NCBI RefSeq assembly: GCF_003003215.1
Contig: NZ_PVUF01000007.1
Coordinates: 62,001-126,000, forward strand
Direction: 5' to 3'
Origin: Tritonibacter scottomollicae
GTDB taxonomy: Bacteria > Pseudomonadota > Alphaproteobacteria > Rhodobacterales > Rhodobacteraceae
DNA length: 64,000 nt
A program made the position numbers and the translations under genes. Below the pieces are notes generated by a model that was not told the DNA's origin, did not search any database, and was given only the letters and a program-made list of their open reading frames with translations. Shown piece by piece: positions 8,826 through 16,684 of the stretch (positions within the stretch are counted from its first letter, which is position 1; each line of letters starts with the position of its first letter).

Positions 8826-9779
8826 TCAGTCCGTGTCCGACGCTTTCTGTGCGAGCGGATGGTGTTGGTGCACCAGTTCTGCCAGTCGGGCATCGAGAAC
8901 ATGGGTGTAGATCTCGGTTGTTGCAATATCCGCATGGCCCAGAAGTGCCTGAATCGCACGCAAATCCGCACCATTGGCCAGCAGGTGTGTCGCAAAGGCA
9001 TGGCGCAGCGTGTGCGGGGTCACTTTTTCGGGCGAGACGCCACCGGCCACTGCCAATTCCTTGATCAGAAGGTAGAAGCGATGCCGCGTCAGATGCCCGT
9101 CCTTACTCCGGGAGGGGAACAGGAAACGAGAGGGTTTGTGGCCTTCGGTTTCGCGTTTGTCCTCGATCCCGTCGCGGGTGCTGAGCCAGACAGCCAGGGC
9201 CGTGCGCGCCGGTGGTGACAGGGGCACCATGCGCTCCTTGCCGCCCTTGCCCAGAATCAGCAGCATGTTGGGATCACCACGTGCGGCCGACACCGGCAGC
9301 GAGACCAGTTCACTCACCCGCATGCCGGTGGCGTAGAGCAGCTCCATCAGGCAGGTGTTGCGCAACCGGTCGGCCTCTGTGCGCCCGGTCACACGGGCCG
9401 CTTGTAAAAGCAGGTCGACCTCCGCGATCTCAAGGGTCTTGGGCAGGGATTTGGCGCGGCCCGGGCCTTTGATTTGCAACGCGGGATTGTCCTCGCGCCA
9501 GCCTTCTTCAAAGGCAAACCGATAGATCTGCTTGACCGCAGAGAGGCGCCGGGCGCGGGTGGCGCGGCTCAGCCCTTCGGCGTCGCAGGAGATCAGGTAG
9601 GTCTCCACGTCGCCTTGCTGCATTCGGCTGAAATTCAGACCTTGCCCGGCCATCCATTGCGCCAGATTGCGCAGATCGCGCCCGTAGGCGAGCAGCGTAT
9701 TGCGCGCCGCGCCCAACTCGGCGGCCTGAGCATCCAAGAAAGTGGAAATCCATTGGACGTCATCATCTGGTGCGCGCAT
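8826..9779 (-). CDS. xerD: site-specific tyrosine recombinase XerD
   Basis: 317 residues, normal for XerC/XerD, which resolve chromosome dimers at dif during division. The N-terminal SAM-like DNA-binding domain begins WISTFLDAQAAELGAARNTL. The catalytic residues are all visible: Arg in TGMRVSELVSLP, Lys in GKGGKERMVPL, His and Arg in HTLRHAFATHLL, His in LLGHADIATTEIYTH, and the nucleophile Tyr in the same block. XerD is preferred over XerC from the LGHADIATTEIYTHV ending and the neighbourhood (next to aroK/aroB in this group), but the two are close. It starts seven bases after the stop of the exported protein gene upstream, suggesting an operon. Confidence 0.88.
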   Translation of the reverse strand: MRAPDDDVQWISTFLDAQAAELGAARNTLLAYGRDLRNLAQWMAGQGLNFSRMQQGDVETYLISCDAEGLSRATRARRLSAVKQIYRFAFEEGWREDNPALQIKGPGRAKSLPKTLEIAEVDLLLQAARVTGRTEADRLRNTCLMELLYATGMRVSELVSLPVSAARGDPNMLLILGKGGKERMVPLSPPARTALAVWLSTRDGIEDKRETEGHKPSRFLFPSRSKDGHLTRHRFYLLIKELAVAGGVSPEKVTPHTLRHAFATHLLANGADLRAIQALLGHADIATTEIYTHVLDARLAELVHQHHPLAQKASDTD

Positions 9780-9785
9780 CTGTTG

Positions 9786-11315
9786 TCACCCGCGCGGTAG
9801 AAGCAGGAGTTGGAGCGCGGCACGGCGTGCCGTGTCCTCAAGCCCCATATGGCGGAACGCGGCCAGAGACTGGGTCGCAGCCTCCAGATTGCCGTCGGCC
9901 CCATGCGAGAAGCTTTTCATCGTCACAAGGATGGCCTCGCCAAGACGACCCTGGTCGAGCAGCAGTTTCTGTGCCGCGGGCAGCGTGCTGTCAGAGGCAA
10001 AGCCGGTGGCGATGGCCTGTTCCTGCGACGTGTTGGCGAGTTCCGCCGCCGGCTGCCCTTCGGCCAGAGAGGCAAGGAAGCGGCTGTGCCTGCTGTCATT
10101 CGGGGGCGTGGCTGCGGCTGTTTCATAATCCGCAGAAAGCAGGCGCAGGCGCCAGGCGATCATGGCGGCCTTGCCGTCCAGTTTGATGTCCGCCAATCGC
10201 GGCGCAAAGAGATCGGCCATCGCCATTTCCAGCCCTGCAGCCTGAGCGGCGGCCCAGAAGGCCGGCAGCGTCTTTCGCACCGCGTCGGCGCTGCCGGTGG
10301 ACAGGGCGGTGTCAAACCGCTGCACCGCGGCGACCCGGTCCCAGATACCGCCAGAGGCGGCCGGACGACGCGCGGTGAACAGTCCCAGCAACTGGTTCGG
10401 GTTCATCGCCCGGCTACGGGTCAGGCGTTCTGCGGCCTCAAGCTGGGCCTTCCATCCGGCGATGTCGCGCAGATCCGCGCTGGCAAAGGCGCGGGGCAGG
10501 GACCGTGTTGGCATCGGCTCTCCGATCGCCTCGAACATGCGAAATTCGAGCGGCGTCGGGGCGGAAGGGGACGGCAGCGGCGGCATGCCCTCATAGAGGT
10601 CCGGATTGAGGAAACGGTCCAGCAAGGCAATCTGTGTCTTGCCGAGCAAGGCCAGCGCATGGGCCGTTTCCAGCATCAGCGCAGCAGTGGGCCAGTCTCC
10701 GCGACGGGCGGCGCAGAAGATGCGCGCTGCATAGTCCTGCATCAGATAGGGATCCGCCGTGAGCGCGGCGCAGCTGCGCTCCTCATCGCCGTTCAGCAGC
10801 GTTACATCGAACCAACGGTCGAACCTTTGCGCATTCTCGGTCGGACCGGCCTCTTGCACCAGCGCCTGAGCCGGGTCCGTGGCGCCGATCTCACGCAGCC
10901 GGTCGAGGCGTGCAAGCAGGATCTGGTCGTCGTCACGAAAGGGCGGGCGCGCTTCGGTCAGAAGCAGTGTCATCAGCAGCGATTGCATCGCGGGCAGGTC
11001 GGAGACCGGAACCTCCCGGATCAGCGTCGCCAGCTGTTCCGGTGGGCTGCCTTGCCACAGGGTTGCCGGAAGTCCGGTGCGCGATTCCGGCACCAGCCCA
11101 ATGGGCGGCAGCAACCGCTCCAGCGGGGTGACGGTGATGTCGGGGCCATGCGCGCTTTGCGCGACCGGGGGTTCCTGCAAGAGCGTCGGCGGAATATTGG
11201 CCACCGGAGGAGCAGCTTTCAGCCAGTCAATTGCGGTCAGCGGATCGCGTGCCAAAACCGGAGATGTCGTCAGCAGAAGACCGCCAAGGACCAATGCGGC
11301 AGTTTTAGTCGGCAT
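9786..11315 (-). CDS. exported hypothetical protein
   Basis: A 509-residue protein with a clear signal peptide (MPTKTAALVLGGLLLTTSPVLA, cut near residue 22) and no membrane helix after it. The mature part is rich in Ala, Leu and Arg and mainly helical, with repeat-like helix pairs as in TPR/HEAT-like periplasmic proteins. I recognise no catalytic motif. The ATG at 11315 lies inside the end of a 49-residue membrane ORF (11-base overlap), so I chose it over a longer frame. It is followed directly by xerD. Its conservation next to xerD and aroK in this group suggests a cell envelope or division role, which is inference. Confidence 0.75.
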   Translation of the reverse strand: MPTKTAALVLGGLLLTTSPVLARDPLTAIDWLKAAPPVANIPPTLLQEPPVAQSAHGPDITVTPLERLLPPIGLVPESRTGLPATLWQGSPPEQLATLIREVPVSDLPAMQSLLMTLLLTEARPPFRDDDQILLARLDRLREIGATDPAQALVQEAGPTENAQRFDRWFDVTLLNGDEERSCAALTADPYLMQDYAARIFCAARRGDWPTAALMLETAHALALLGKTQIALLDRFLNPDLYEGMPPLPSPSAPTPLEFRMFEAIGEPMPTRSLPRAFASADLRDIAGWKAQLEAAERLTRSRAMNPNQLLGLFTARRPAASGGIWDRVAAVQRFDTALSTGSADAVRKTLPAFWAAAQAAGLEMAMADLFAPRLADIKLDGKAAMIAWRLRLLSADYETAAATPPNDSRHSRFLASLAEGQPAAELANTSQEQAIATGFASDSTLPAAQKLLLDQGRLGEAILVTMKSFSHGADGNLEAATQSLAAFRHMGLEDTARRAALQLLLLPRG

Positions 11316-11454
11316 TGAGCACCACGGGTTTGCGCACTTCTTCTGACGGAGCCGAAAAATCCGCACCAAACCAAGGGCCTACATAGGCGTATGCCACCAG
11401 CCCGATTGCCGCCAAAATGAGGAGGAAAGCCAAGTATTTTACCAAACGTGCCAT
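11305..11454 (-). CDS. 49-residue single-pass membrane protein
   Basis: A short leftward frame encodes MARLVKYLAFLLILAAIG... with one strong membrane helix (about residues 6-27). A short polar tail ends in KPVVLNAD. Its stop overlaps the start of the exported protein gene by 11 bases, and its start is 83 bases from the divergent aroK. The overlap, the positive-inside Arg/Lys pattern and normal codon use support it as a real gene. Function unknown; coupling suggests it works with the exported protein. Confidence 0.6.
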   Translation of the reverse strand: MARLVKYLAFLLILAAIGLVAYAYVGPWFGADFSAPSEEVRKPVVLNAD

Positions 11455-11537
11455 GGGTGTCCCGGTGCCTGCTTCTTTGTCTGTTTTGAGAGTTTTATAT
11501 ATGGCCTTTTTGCCAATATCACGTCATTCACTGAAGA

Positions 11538-12128
11538 ATGAGCGAAAAAGACCAAATCACCGATGCGACGGCAGAAAGTTGCGCGCCGGGAAAGTTGAAG
11601 AAGACCATCGTGCTGGTCGGGATGATGGGAGCCGGAAAGACCGCGGTCGGGCGGGCGCTGGCTGCACGGCTTGACGTGCCCTTCCTCGACAGTGATCACG
11701 AAATCGAATTTGCCGCCAATATGTCGATCCCGGAAATCTTTGCCCGCGATGGTGAACCGTTCTTCCGCGAGAAGGAATATCAGGTCATCTCCCGGCTTTT
11801 GCAGGAAGAATGCGGCGTGTTGTCCACCGGCGGCGGTGCCTTTCTGGCGGAGCGAAATCGGCGGGTCATGTCCGAATCCGGTGTCTCGATCTGTTTGCAG
11901 GCGGATCTGGATGTGCTGTGGAAACGGGTGAAGGGGCGCGACACGCGGCCCTTGCTGCGCTCGGCGGACCCGTATCAGACGCTCTCCGACCTCTATCATG
12001 CGCGCGTGCCGGTCTATGCACAGGCGGATCTGACGGTGAGTTCGGATGGGCAGGTCTCGATCGACAATATGGTGAGCCGGGTGCTGGAGGCCTTGAAGGC
12101 GCGCCCCGATGTGCTGGAGTTTGACTGA
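11538..12128 (+). CDS. aroK: shikimate kinase
   Basis: Phosphorylates shikimate with ATP in the pathway to aromatic amino acids. The P-loop reads VGMMGAGKTAVGRALA, the shikimate-binding FLDSDHEIE follows, then IPEIFARDGEPFFREKE and STGGGAFL, and R132-type KGRDTRPLL in the lid region. 196 residues, with a slightly long N-terminus typical of alphaproteobacteria. The stop codon overlaps the aroB start (TGATG), the classic aroK-aroB pair. It is divergent from the small membrane ORF, so the 83-base gap must hold both promoters. Confidence 0.95.
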   Translation: MSEKDQITDATAESCAPGKLKKTIVLVGMMGAGKTAVGRALAARLDVPFLDSDHEIEFAANMSIPEIFARDGEPFFREKEYQVISRLLQEECGVLSTGGGAFLAERNRRVMSESGVSICLQADLDVLWKRVKGRDTRPLLRSADPYQTLSDLYHARVPVYAQADLTVSSDGQVSIDNMVSRVLEALKARPDVLEFD

Positions 12129-13243
12129 TGGAAAAGATCGTTCACGTACCTTTGGACACCCGCGCCTATGACGTGGTGATCGGCCCCGATCTGGTGGCCG
12201 AGGTTGGCAAGCGTTTGGCGCCCCTGCTGACACGTCCAAAGGTTGCTGTGCTGACCGATGAGACCGTCGCGGCACTGCATCTTGAGGCTCTGCGCGCCGG
12301 GTTGGCTGCCGAAGGCATCGAGATGGAGGCGCTGGCTTTGCCGCCGGGCGAGGCCACCAAAGGCTGGCCGCAATTCTCCCGTGCGGTGGAGTGGCTGCTT
12401 GAGAAGAAGGTCGAACGCGGTGACATCGTGATCGCCTTTGGCGGTGGCGTGATCGGCGATCTGGCGGGCTTTGCGGCCGCGGTGTTGCGCCGGGGCGTGC
12501 GTTTTGTGCAGATCCCGACCTCCCTGCTGGCACAGGTGGACAGTTCGGTGGGGGGTAAGACCGGCATCAACGCGCCGCAGGGCAAGAACCTGATCGGCGC
12601 GTTCCATCAGCCGGCGATGGTGCTGGCCGATACCGCGATCCTCGGCACGCTGACCAAGCGCGATTTCCTCGCCGGTTATGGCGAGGTGGTGAAATACGGC
12701 CTGCTGGGCGATGCGGAGTTTTTTGACTGGTTGGAGGCCAATGCGCCCGCCATGGCTGAAGGTGACATGGCGCTGCGGGTCGAGGCTGTGGCGCGTTCAG
12801 TGCATATGAAGGCTGATATCGTGGTGCGTGATGAGACCGAGCAGGGGGACCGCGCGCTGTTGAACCTCGGTCACACGTTCTGCCACGCGCTGGAGGCGGC
12901 GACCGGCTACAGTGATCGGCTGATGCATGGCGAGGGTGTGGCGATCGGATGCGCGCTGGCGTTTGAGCTGTCCGCCCGTCTGGGACTGTGCAGCCAGGAA
13001 GACCCCAGCCGGGTGCGCGCGCATCTCAAGGCGATGGGCATGAAGACCGATCTGGCGGATATCCCCGGCGAACTGCCCTCTGCCGAAGAGCTGGTTGAGC
13101 TGATGGGGCAGGACAAGAAGGTCGTTGATGGTCAGCTGCGGTTCATCCTTGCCCGCGGCATTGGCGATGCCTTTGTGACGTCCGATGTGCCCGAGGACAA
13201 AGTTCTCGCGGTGCTGCAGGATGCATTGCGTCAGCGCGCATAA
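12128..13243 (+). CDS. aroB: 3-dehydroquinate synthase
   Basis: Converts DAHP to 3-dehydroquinate, using NAD and a metal ion. The NAD-binding GGGVIGDLAGFAAAVLRRG motif, the substrate loop PTSLLAQVDSSVGGKTGIN and the metal ligands in the LNLGHTFCHALE and MHGEGVAIG stretches are all present. 371 residues is normal length. It overlaps aroK by one base and is followed by a strong bidirectional terminator shared with ssb. Confidence 0.96.
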   Translation: MEKIVHVPLDTRAYDVVIGPDLVAEVGKRLAPLLTRPKVAVLTDETVAALHLEALRAGLAAEGIEMEALALPPGEATKGWPQFSRAVEWLLEKKVERGDIVIAFGGGVIGDLAGFAAAVLRRGVRFVQIPTSLLAQVDSSVGGKTGINAPQGKNLIGAFHQPAMVLADTAILGTLTKRDFLAGYGEVVKYGLLGDAEFFDWLEANAPAMAEGDMALRVEAVARSVHMKADIVVRDETEQGDRALLNLGHTFCHALEAATGYSDRLMHGEGVAIGCALAFELSARLGLCSQEDPSRVRAHLKAMGMKTDLADIPGELPSAEELVELMGQDKKVVDGQLRFILARGIGDAFVTSDVPEDKVLAVLQDALRQRA

Positions 13244-13322
13244 AGCGCAGCGGGGACGGCCAAAGCCTCTCTTGTGGCGAAGGCGGCTGAGGCGCGCCGG
13301 TCATGCAACCGAATGATGACAT

Positions 13323-13357
13323 AAAAACACCCGGAGCGGTTCGCTCCGGGTGTTTTT
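13323..13357. terminator. bidirectional terminator between aroB and ssb
   Basis: Perfect 15-bp stem AAAAACACCCGGAGC / GCTCCGGGTGTTTTT with a GGTTC loop. It gives a U-tract on both strands, between two convergent genes. Confidence 0.93.
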
Positions 13358-13380
13358 GCTTTGCGCGCTGAGGGCTGACC

Positions 13381-13911
13381 TCAGAACGGGATTTCGTCGT
13401 CGTCGATGTTTTGCGAGGGGCCGCCCTGACCGCCGCCAAAGCCGCCGCCCTGGTTGCCGCCACCACCATAGCCGCCACCGCCGCCACCGTAGTCGCCGCC
13501 GCCCTGGCCGCCGCCACCGCCGCCAAAGCTGCCGCCACCTCCACCGCCGCCGCCTTCACCGCGACCGTCGAGCATGGTCAGCGTGCCGCCGATGCCCTGC
13601 AGAACAATCTCGGTCGAATAGCGGTCCTGGCCGTTCTGGTCCTGCCACTTGCGGGTTTGCAGCTGGCCTTCCACGAAGACTTTGGAGCCCTTGCGCAGAT
13701 ATTGCTCACACACGCGCACGAGGCCTTCGCTGAAGATGGCAACAGAGTGCCATTCGGTCTTTTCGCGGCGCTCGCCGGTGTTGCGGTCTTTCCAGGTCTC
13801 CGAGGTCGCGATGCGGAGGTTGCACACCTTGCCGCCATTCTGGAAGCTGCGCACTTCCGGATCGCGGCCAAGATTGCCGATGAGCATTACTTTGTTCAGG
13901 GATCCAGCCAT
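13381..13911 (-). CDS. ssb: single-stranded DNA-binding protein
   Basis: 176 residues. The N-terminal OB fold (about residues 1-110) starts [21 protein letters not shown] and includes [18 protein letters not shown] and [20 protein letters not shown] long Gly-rich linker follows (about 115-165). The acidic tail DDDEIPF is the conserved site that recruits partner proteins to single-stranded DNA. The linker is coded by simple GGN repeats, which produce spurious open frames on the other strand. Divergent from the lytic transglycosylase gene. Confidence 0.96.
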   Translation of the reverse strand: MAGSLNKVMLIGNLGRDPEVRSFQNGGKVCNLRIATSETWKDRNTGERREKTEWHSVAIFSEGLVRVCEQYLRKGSKVFVEGQLQTRKWQDQNGQDRYSTEIVLQGIGGTLTMLDGRGEGGGGGGGGSFGGGGGGQGGGDYGGGGGGYGGGGNQGGGFGGGQGGPSQNIDDDEIPF

Positions 13912-14169
13912 GAGGGTCCTGTCCTTTGTTTCTTATCTGTTCAAGAGCGATTGCGACGGGTCGCCTGAACGGGATGTCGAATCCCGTCCGTTGCCTGCCG
14001 GCAAGAGTAACGACCCTATTCGCGCGATGAAAGGGCAGGAGCGCGTCTGGAGCGCCCGGAGCGCCTGCAAATTGCGCCTGACAGGGCAGTAAGATGTGGA
14101 TATCTTCCATTTGGCCAAAAGTTGGCTATATTGCTCACAGCAAAAATTGACGAGTTCTCGAAACATCCC

Positions 14170-14745
14170 ATGCGACGCATTTCGACTGCTGCCCTGATCC
14201 TGTCCGTCTTCGCCACGCAAGCGGTGGCCGCTGATCTGTTCAAGAGCAAGACCAAGCGCAAGATGTTTGCGGCGCAGACCAACTTCCTCGATACCCGTGG
14301 CGCCAGCCAGTACCGTGGTTCGGAGCGGTTGAAGCCCGACAGCCTGAAGGATGATGTGCTGCCAATCTACAGCGGCAGTTACCGTGGCGAATACCTAGAA
14401 GTGGCCCGCAGCGCTGCCCGTGATCACGGTGTTCCGGAAGATTTGTTCCTGCGTCTGGTACAGCAGGAGAGCAACTGGAATCCGGGGGCCGAATCTCACA
14501 AGGGCGCTCTGGGGCTTGCGCAGCTGATGCCGCAGACCGCGCGGCTGCTTGGGGTCGATCCGCTGATTCCGGCGGAGAATTTGCGCGGCGGTGCGCGCTA
14601 TCTTGCGCAGCAATATCGCAAGTTCGGGTCCTGGCGACTGGCACTTGCGGCCTATAATGCCGGTCCCGACGCGGTGAAACGGCATGGCGGGGTGCCGCCC
14701 TACAAGGAAACCCAGAACTACGTGCGCAAGATTCTCGGCAGTTGA
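14170..14745 (+). CDS. lytic transglycosylase (SLT family)
   Basis: A 191-residue secreted peptidoglycan-cleaving enzyme. The signal peptide runs [21 protein letters not shown]. The catalytic Glu is in [20 protein letters not shown], followed by [14 protein letters not shown] and the terminal [22 protein letters not shown] block, all standard for soluble lytic transglycosylases. I chose the start at 14170 because the signal peptide begins there. A longer frame from 14122 adds an unconvincing prefix. The 258-base gap to ssb should hold two divergent promoters. Confidence 0.88.
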   Translation: MRRISTAALILSVFATQAVAADLFKSKTKRKMFAAQTNFLDTRGASQYRGSERLKPDSLKDDVLPIYSGSYRGEYLEVARSAARDHGVPEDLFLRLVQQESNWNPGAESHKGALGLAQLMPQTARLLGVDPLIPAENLRGGARYLAQQYRKFGSWRLALAAYNAGPDAVKRHGGVPPYKETQNYVRKILGS

Positions 14746-14819
14746 GCCGGTTTCCGCCGGTTCGGCCACTGCCAGCGGCGACTTCCAGCCGCCGTTAACC
14801 ATTTGCCCCGCCACCTTCG

Positions 14820-14834
14820 TTAACGGGTCATTAA
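14820..14834 (+). promoter_or_regulatory. CtrA-type box TTAA-N7-TTAA
   Basis: TTAA-CGGGTCA-TTAA matches the CtrA consensus TTAA-N7-TTAA exactly, 50 bases before the next gene. A TTAACCAT half-site lies about 25 bases upstream, and a second TTAA-N6-TTAA overlaps on the right. Confidence 0.6.
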
Positions 14835-14884
14835 TCTGCCTTAATCAGACGTGAATTTCTCTCTCAACACGGAGGGACGTAAAA

Positions 14885-15259
14885 GTGAGTGGGAAGACGT
14901 TTGAAGGACAGGTGGCGCGCATGGGCTGGGAACCCGGCGCACAGCCCCGTCCTGAGCTGGTGGATCAGATCCTAGACTACCACGGCCGCGGGATGCGGCG
15001 CGAGATCGGGCCGACGCTTTGGGGTGTGGCCTGTGGCGCCCTGATCGGCGTGTTGCTGAAGGGGATCGCCCTGGAGACTGCGCCGTGGGGGCCGGGCACC
15101 GGCACGATTGGCGCCGTGATCGCCGCATTGGCACAGGCTGGGTTTGCCGGAACACTGACGGTGGCGTTCTGGGGCGCATGGCGGGCCAGAACACGGCCTG
15201 AGATCCTGCAATTTGGCTCAATCAACCTGTTGACCTTGCTGGTGGTTTTCCTGGTCTGA
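14885..15259 (+). CDS. small two-helix membrane protein, hypothetical
   Basis: 124 residues starting at GTG, preceded by GGAGG at a suitable distance. A polar N-terminus (about 45 residues) is followed by a membrane helix near TLWGVACGALIGVLL, a glycine-rich hairpin around GTIGAVIAALAQAGFAG and a final hydrophobic segment LLTLLVVFLV. No domain recognised. The CtrA-type box upstream suggests cell-cycle or motility-linked control, which is inference. Confidence 0.65.
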   Translation: MSGKTFEGQVARMGWEPGAQPRPELVDQILDYHGRGMRREIGPTLWGVACGALIGVLLKGIALETAPWGPGTGTIGAVIAALAQAGFAGTLTVAFWGAWRARTRPEILQFGSINLLTLLVVFLV

Positions 15260-15410
15260 CGATCAGCGATCTGCTGCAAACAGAATACCCGCGGGTGGGA
15301 CTGTGGGAGAGAGGAAAGGGCGTGGTCCAGAACAGGGCTGCGTCCTTTCTGCATCTGGAAATTGCGTGGTGACTGCGCTAGGCGGTGGGGGAAGAACCCG
15401 GAGAATATGA

Positions 15411-16556
15411 ATGATGGTTTCGCGCTTTGTCGTCCGTCCTGCGGCCTGTCTGCTTCTTGCCACCGCCCCGGTGGCGGCGCAGCCCTATGCCACGCCAGAA
15501 GCGCTTGGCGAGGCCTTGTTCTTCGAAACCGACTTGTCGCTGAACCGCACCCAGTCCTGTGCCAGCTGCCACGAGCCCAATGCGGGTTTTGCTGACCCGC
15601 GTCGTGACGCGGAGGGGGCGTTTTCGCGGGGCGATGATGGCCTGTCGCTCGGTGCGCGCCACGCCCCCACGGCGGCCTATGCGATCCTGTCGCCTGCCTT
15701 TCATCAGAACGCTGACGGCGAATGGGTCGGTGGCCAGTTCTGGGACGGGCGCGCGTCGGATCTCGCGGCGCAGGCCGGGGGGCCAATTCTGAACCCGATC
15801 GAGCTGGGGCTGGCGCGTGAAGCGGATGCCATTGCCCGGCTGGCCGAGCATGAGGACTATGTGACCGCCTTTCGCGCCCTTTATAACGTGGATATCGCCA
15901 CCGATGTCGATGCGGGATTTGAGGCCCTGACGAAAGCGCTCGCCGCGTTTGAGAGCAGCGAAGCGTTCCAGCCCTTTGACAGCAAGTATGACCGCTATCT
16001 GCGCGGCGAGGTCGAGCTGACCCAGACCGAAGAGCTGGGGCGGCTGTTGTTCTTTTCGCAGCAATTCACCAATTGCAATCAATGCCACCAGCTGCGCCGT
16101 AGCGCCATCGACCCGGCCGAGCCGTTTACGGACTTCAAGTATCACAATATCGGCGTGCCGGCGAACCTGCCGGGCCGTGAGGAAAACGGCGTAGACGCGG
16201 AGTGGGTAGACAATGGATTGCTGGACAATCCGCTGGTCGACGATCCGGCCCAGCGCGGCAAGTTCAAGACACCGACCCTGCGCAATGTCGCAGTGACCGG
16301 TCCATATATGCACAATGGGGTGTTTCAGGATCTGCGGACCGTTGTTGCGTTCTATAACAAGTACAACAGCAAGGCGGAGGCCGCGCAGACCAATCCGGAA
16401 ACCGGAGCCCGCTGGGGGGCAGCGCCGGTGCCCGAAACCCTGTCGACCGAAGAGCTGACCCATGGGCCCGCATTGGATGACCGTCGGATAGATGCGCTTG
16501 TTGCCTTCCTCGAGACGCTGACCGATGCACGCTACGAGCCACTGCTCGAAGACTGA
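15411..16556 (+). CDS. di-haem cytochrome c peroxidase / MauG family protein
   Basis: A 381-residue periplasmic protein with a signal peptide (residues 1-23, ending PVAAQ). It has two c-type haem sites: CASCH at 50-54 and CNQCH at 222-226. The TGPYMHNGVF loop supplies the likely Met ligand near residue 300, as in bacterial cytochrome c peroxidases and MauG-like enzymes. It would reduce hydrogen peroxide with electrons from small cytochromes, or act on a protein substrate. The start at 15411 follows GGAGA by six bases. It stands alone, with 128 bases to the next gene. Confidence 0.85.
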   Translation: MMVSRFVVRPAACLLLATAPVAAQPYATPEALGEALFFETDLSLNRTQSCASCHEPNAGFADPRRDAEGAFSRGDDGLSLGARHAPTAAYAILSPAFHQNADGEWVGGQFWDGRASDLAAQAGGPILNPIELGLAREADAIARLAEHEDYVTAFRALYNVDIATDVDAGFEALTKALAAFESSEAFQPFDSKYDRYLRGEVELTQTEELGRLLFFSQQFTNCNQCHQLRRSAIDPAEPFTDFKYHNIGVPANLPGREENGVDAEWVDNGLLDNPLVDDPAQRGKFKTPTLRNVAVTGPYMHNGVFQDLRTVVAFYNKYNSKAEAAQTNPETGARWGAAPVPETLSTEELTHGPALDDRRIDALVAFLETLTDARYEPLLED

Positions 16557-16684
16557 TCGGCAGCCTATGTGGCAGTGCCGCGTTAAATTCCAAGAAAAAG
16601 CCACAAATTCGAACCAAGTGCTTTACCGCTGATTCACTTCTCTGACGCACATTCAGCCCATCGTTACAGAAGGGCGAACAACAC

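Noticed and set aside
8826-9779. Phage integrase next to CorC
   Set aside because: Full-length XerD with the housekeeping signature and core neighbours, not a mobile-element integrase.
9810-11318. Rightward open frame of about 500 codons
   Set aside because: Antisense to the exported protein gene; composition follows the opposite strand, and no family signature.
13411-13968. Repetitive Gly/Ala-coding pattern opposite ssb, looks like a repeat array or second gene
   Set aside because: It is the antisense of the Gly-rich linker of SSB; the GGN codons produce long open frames on the other strand.
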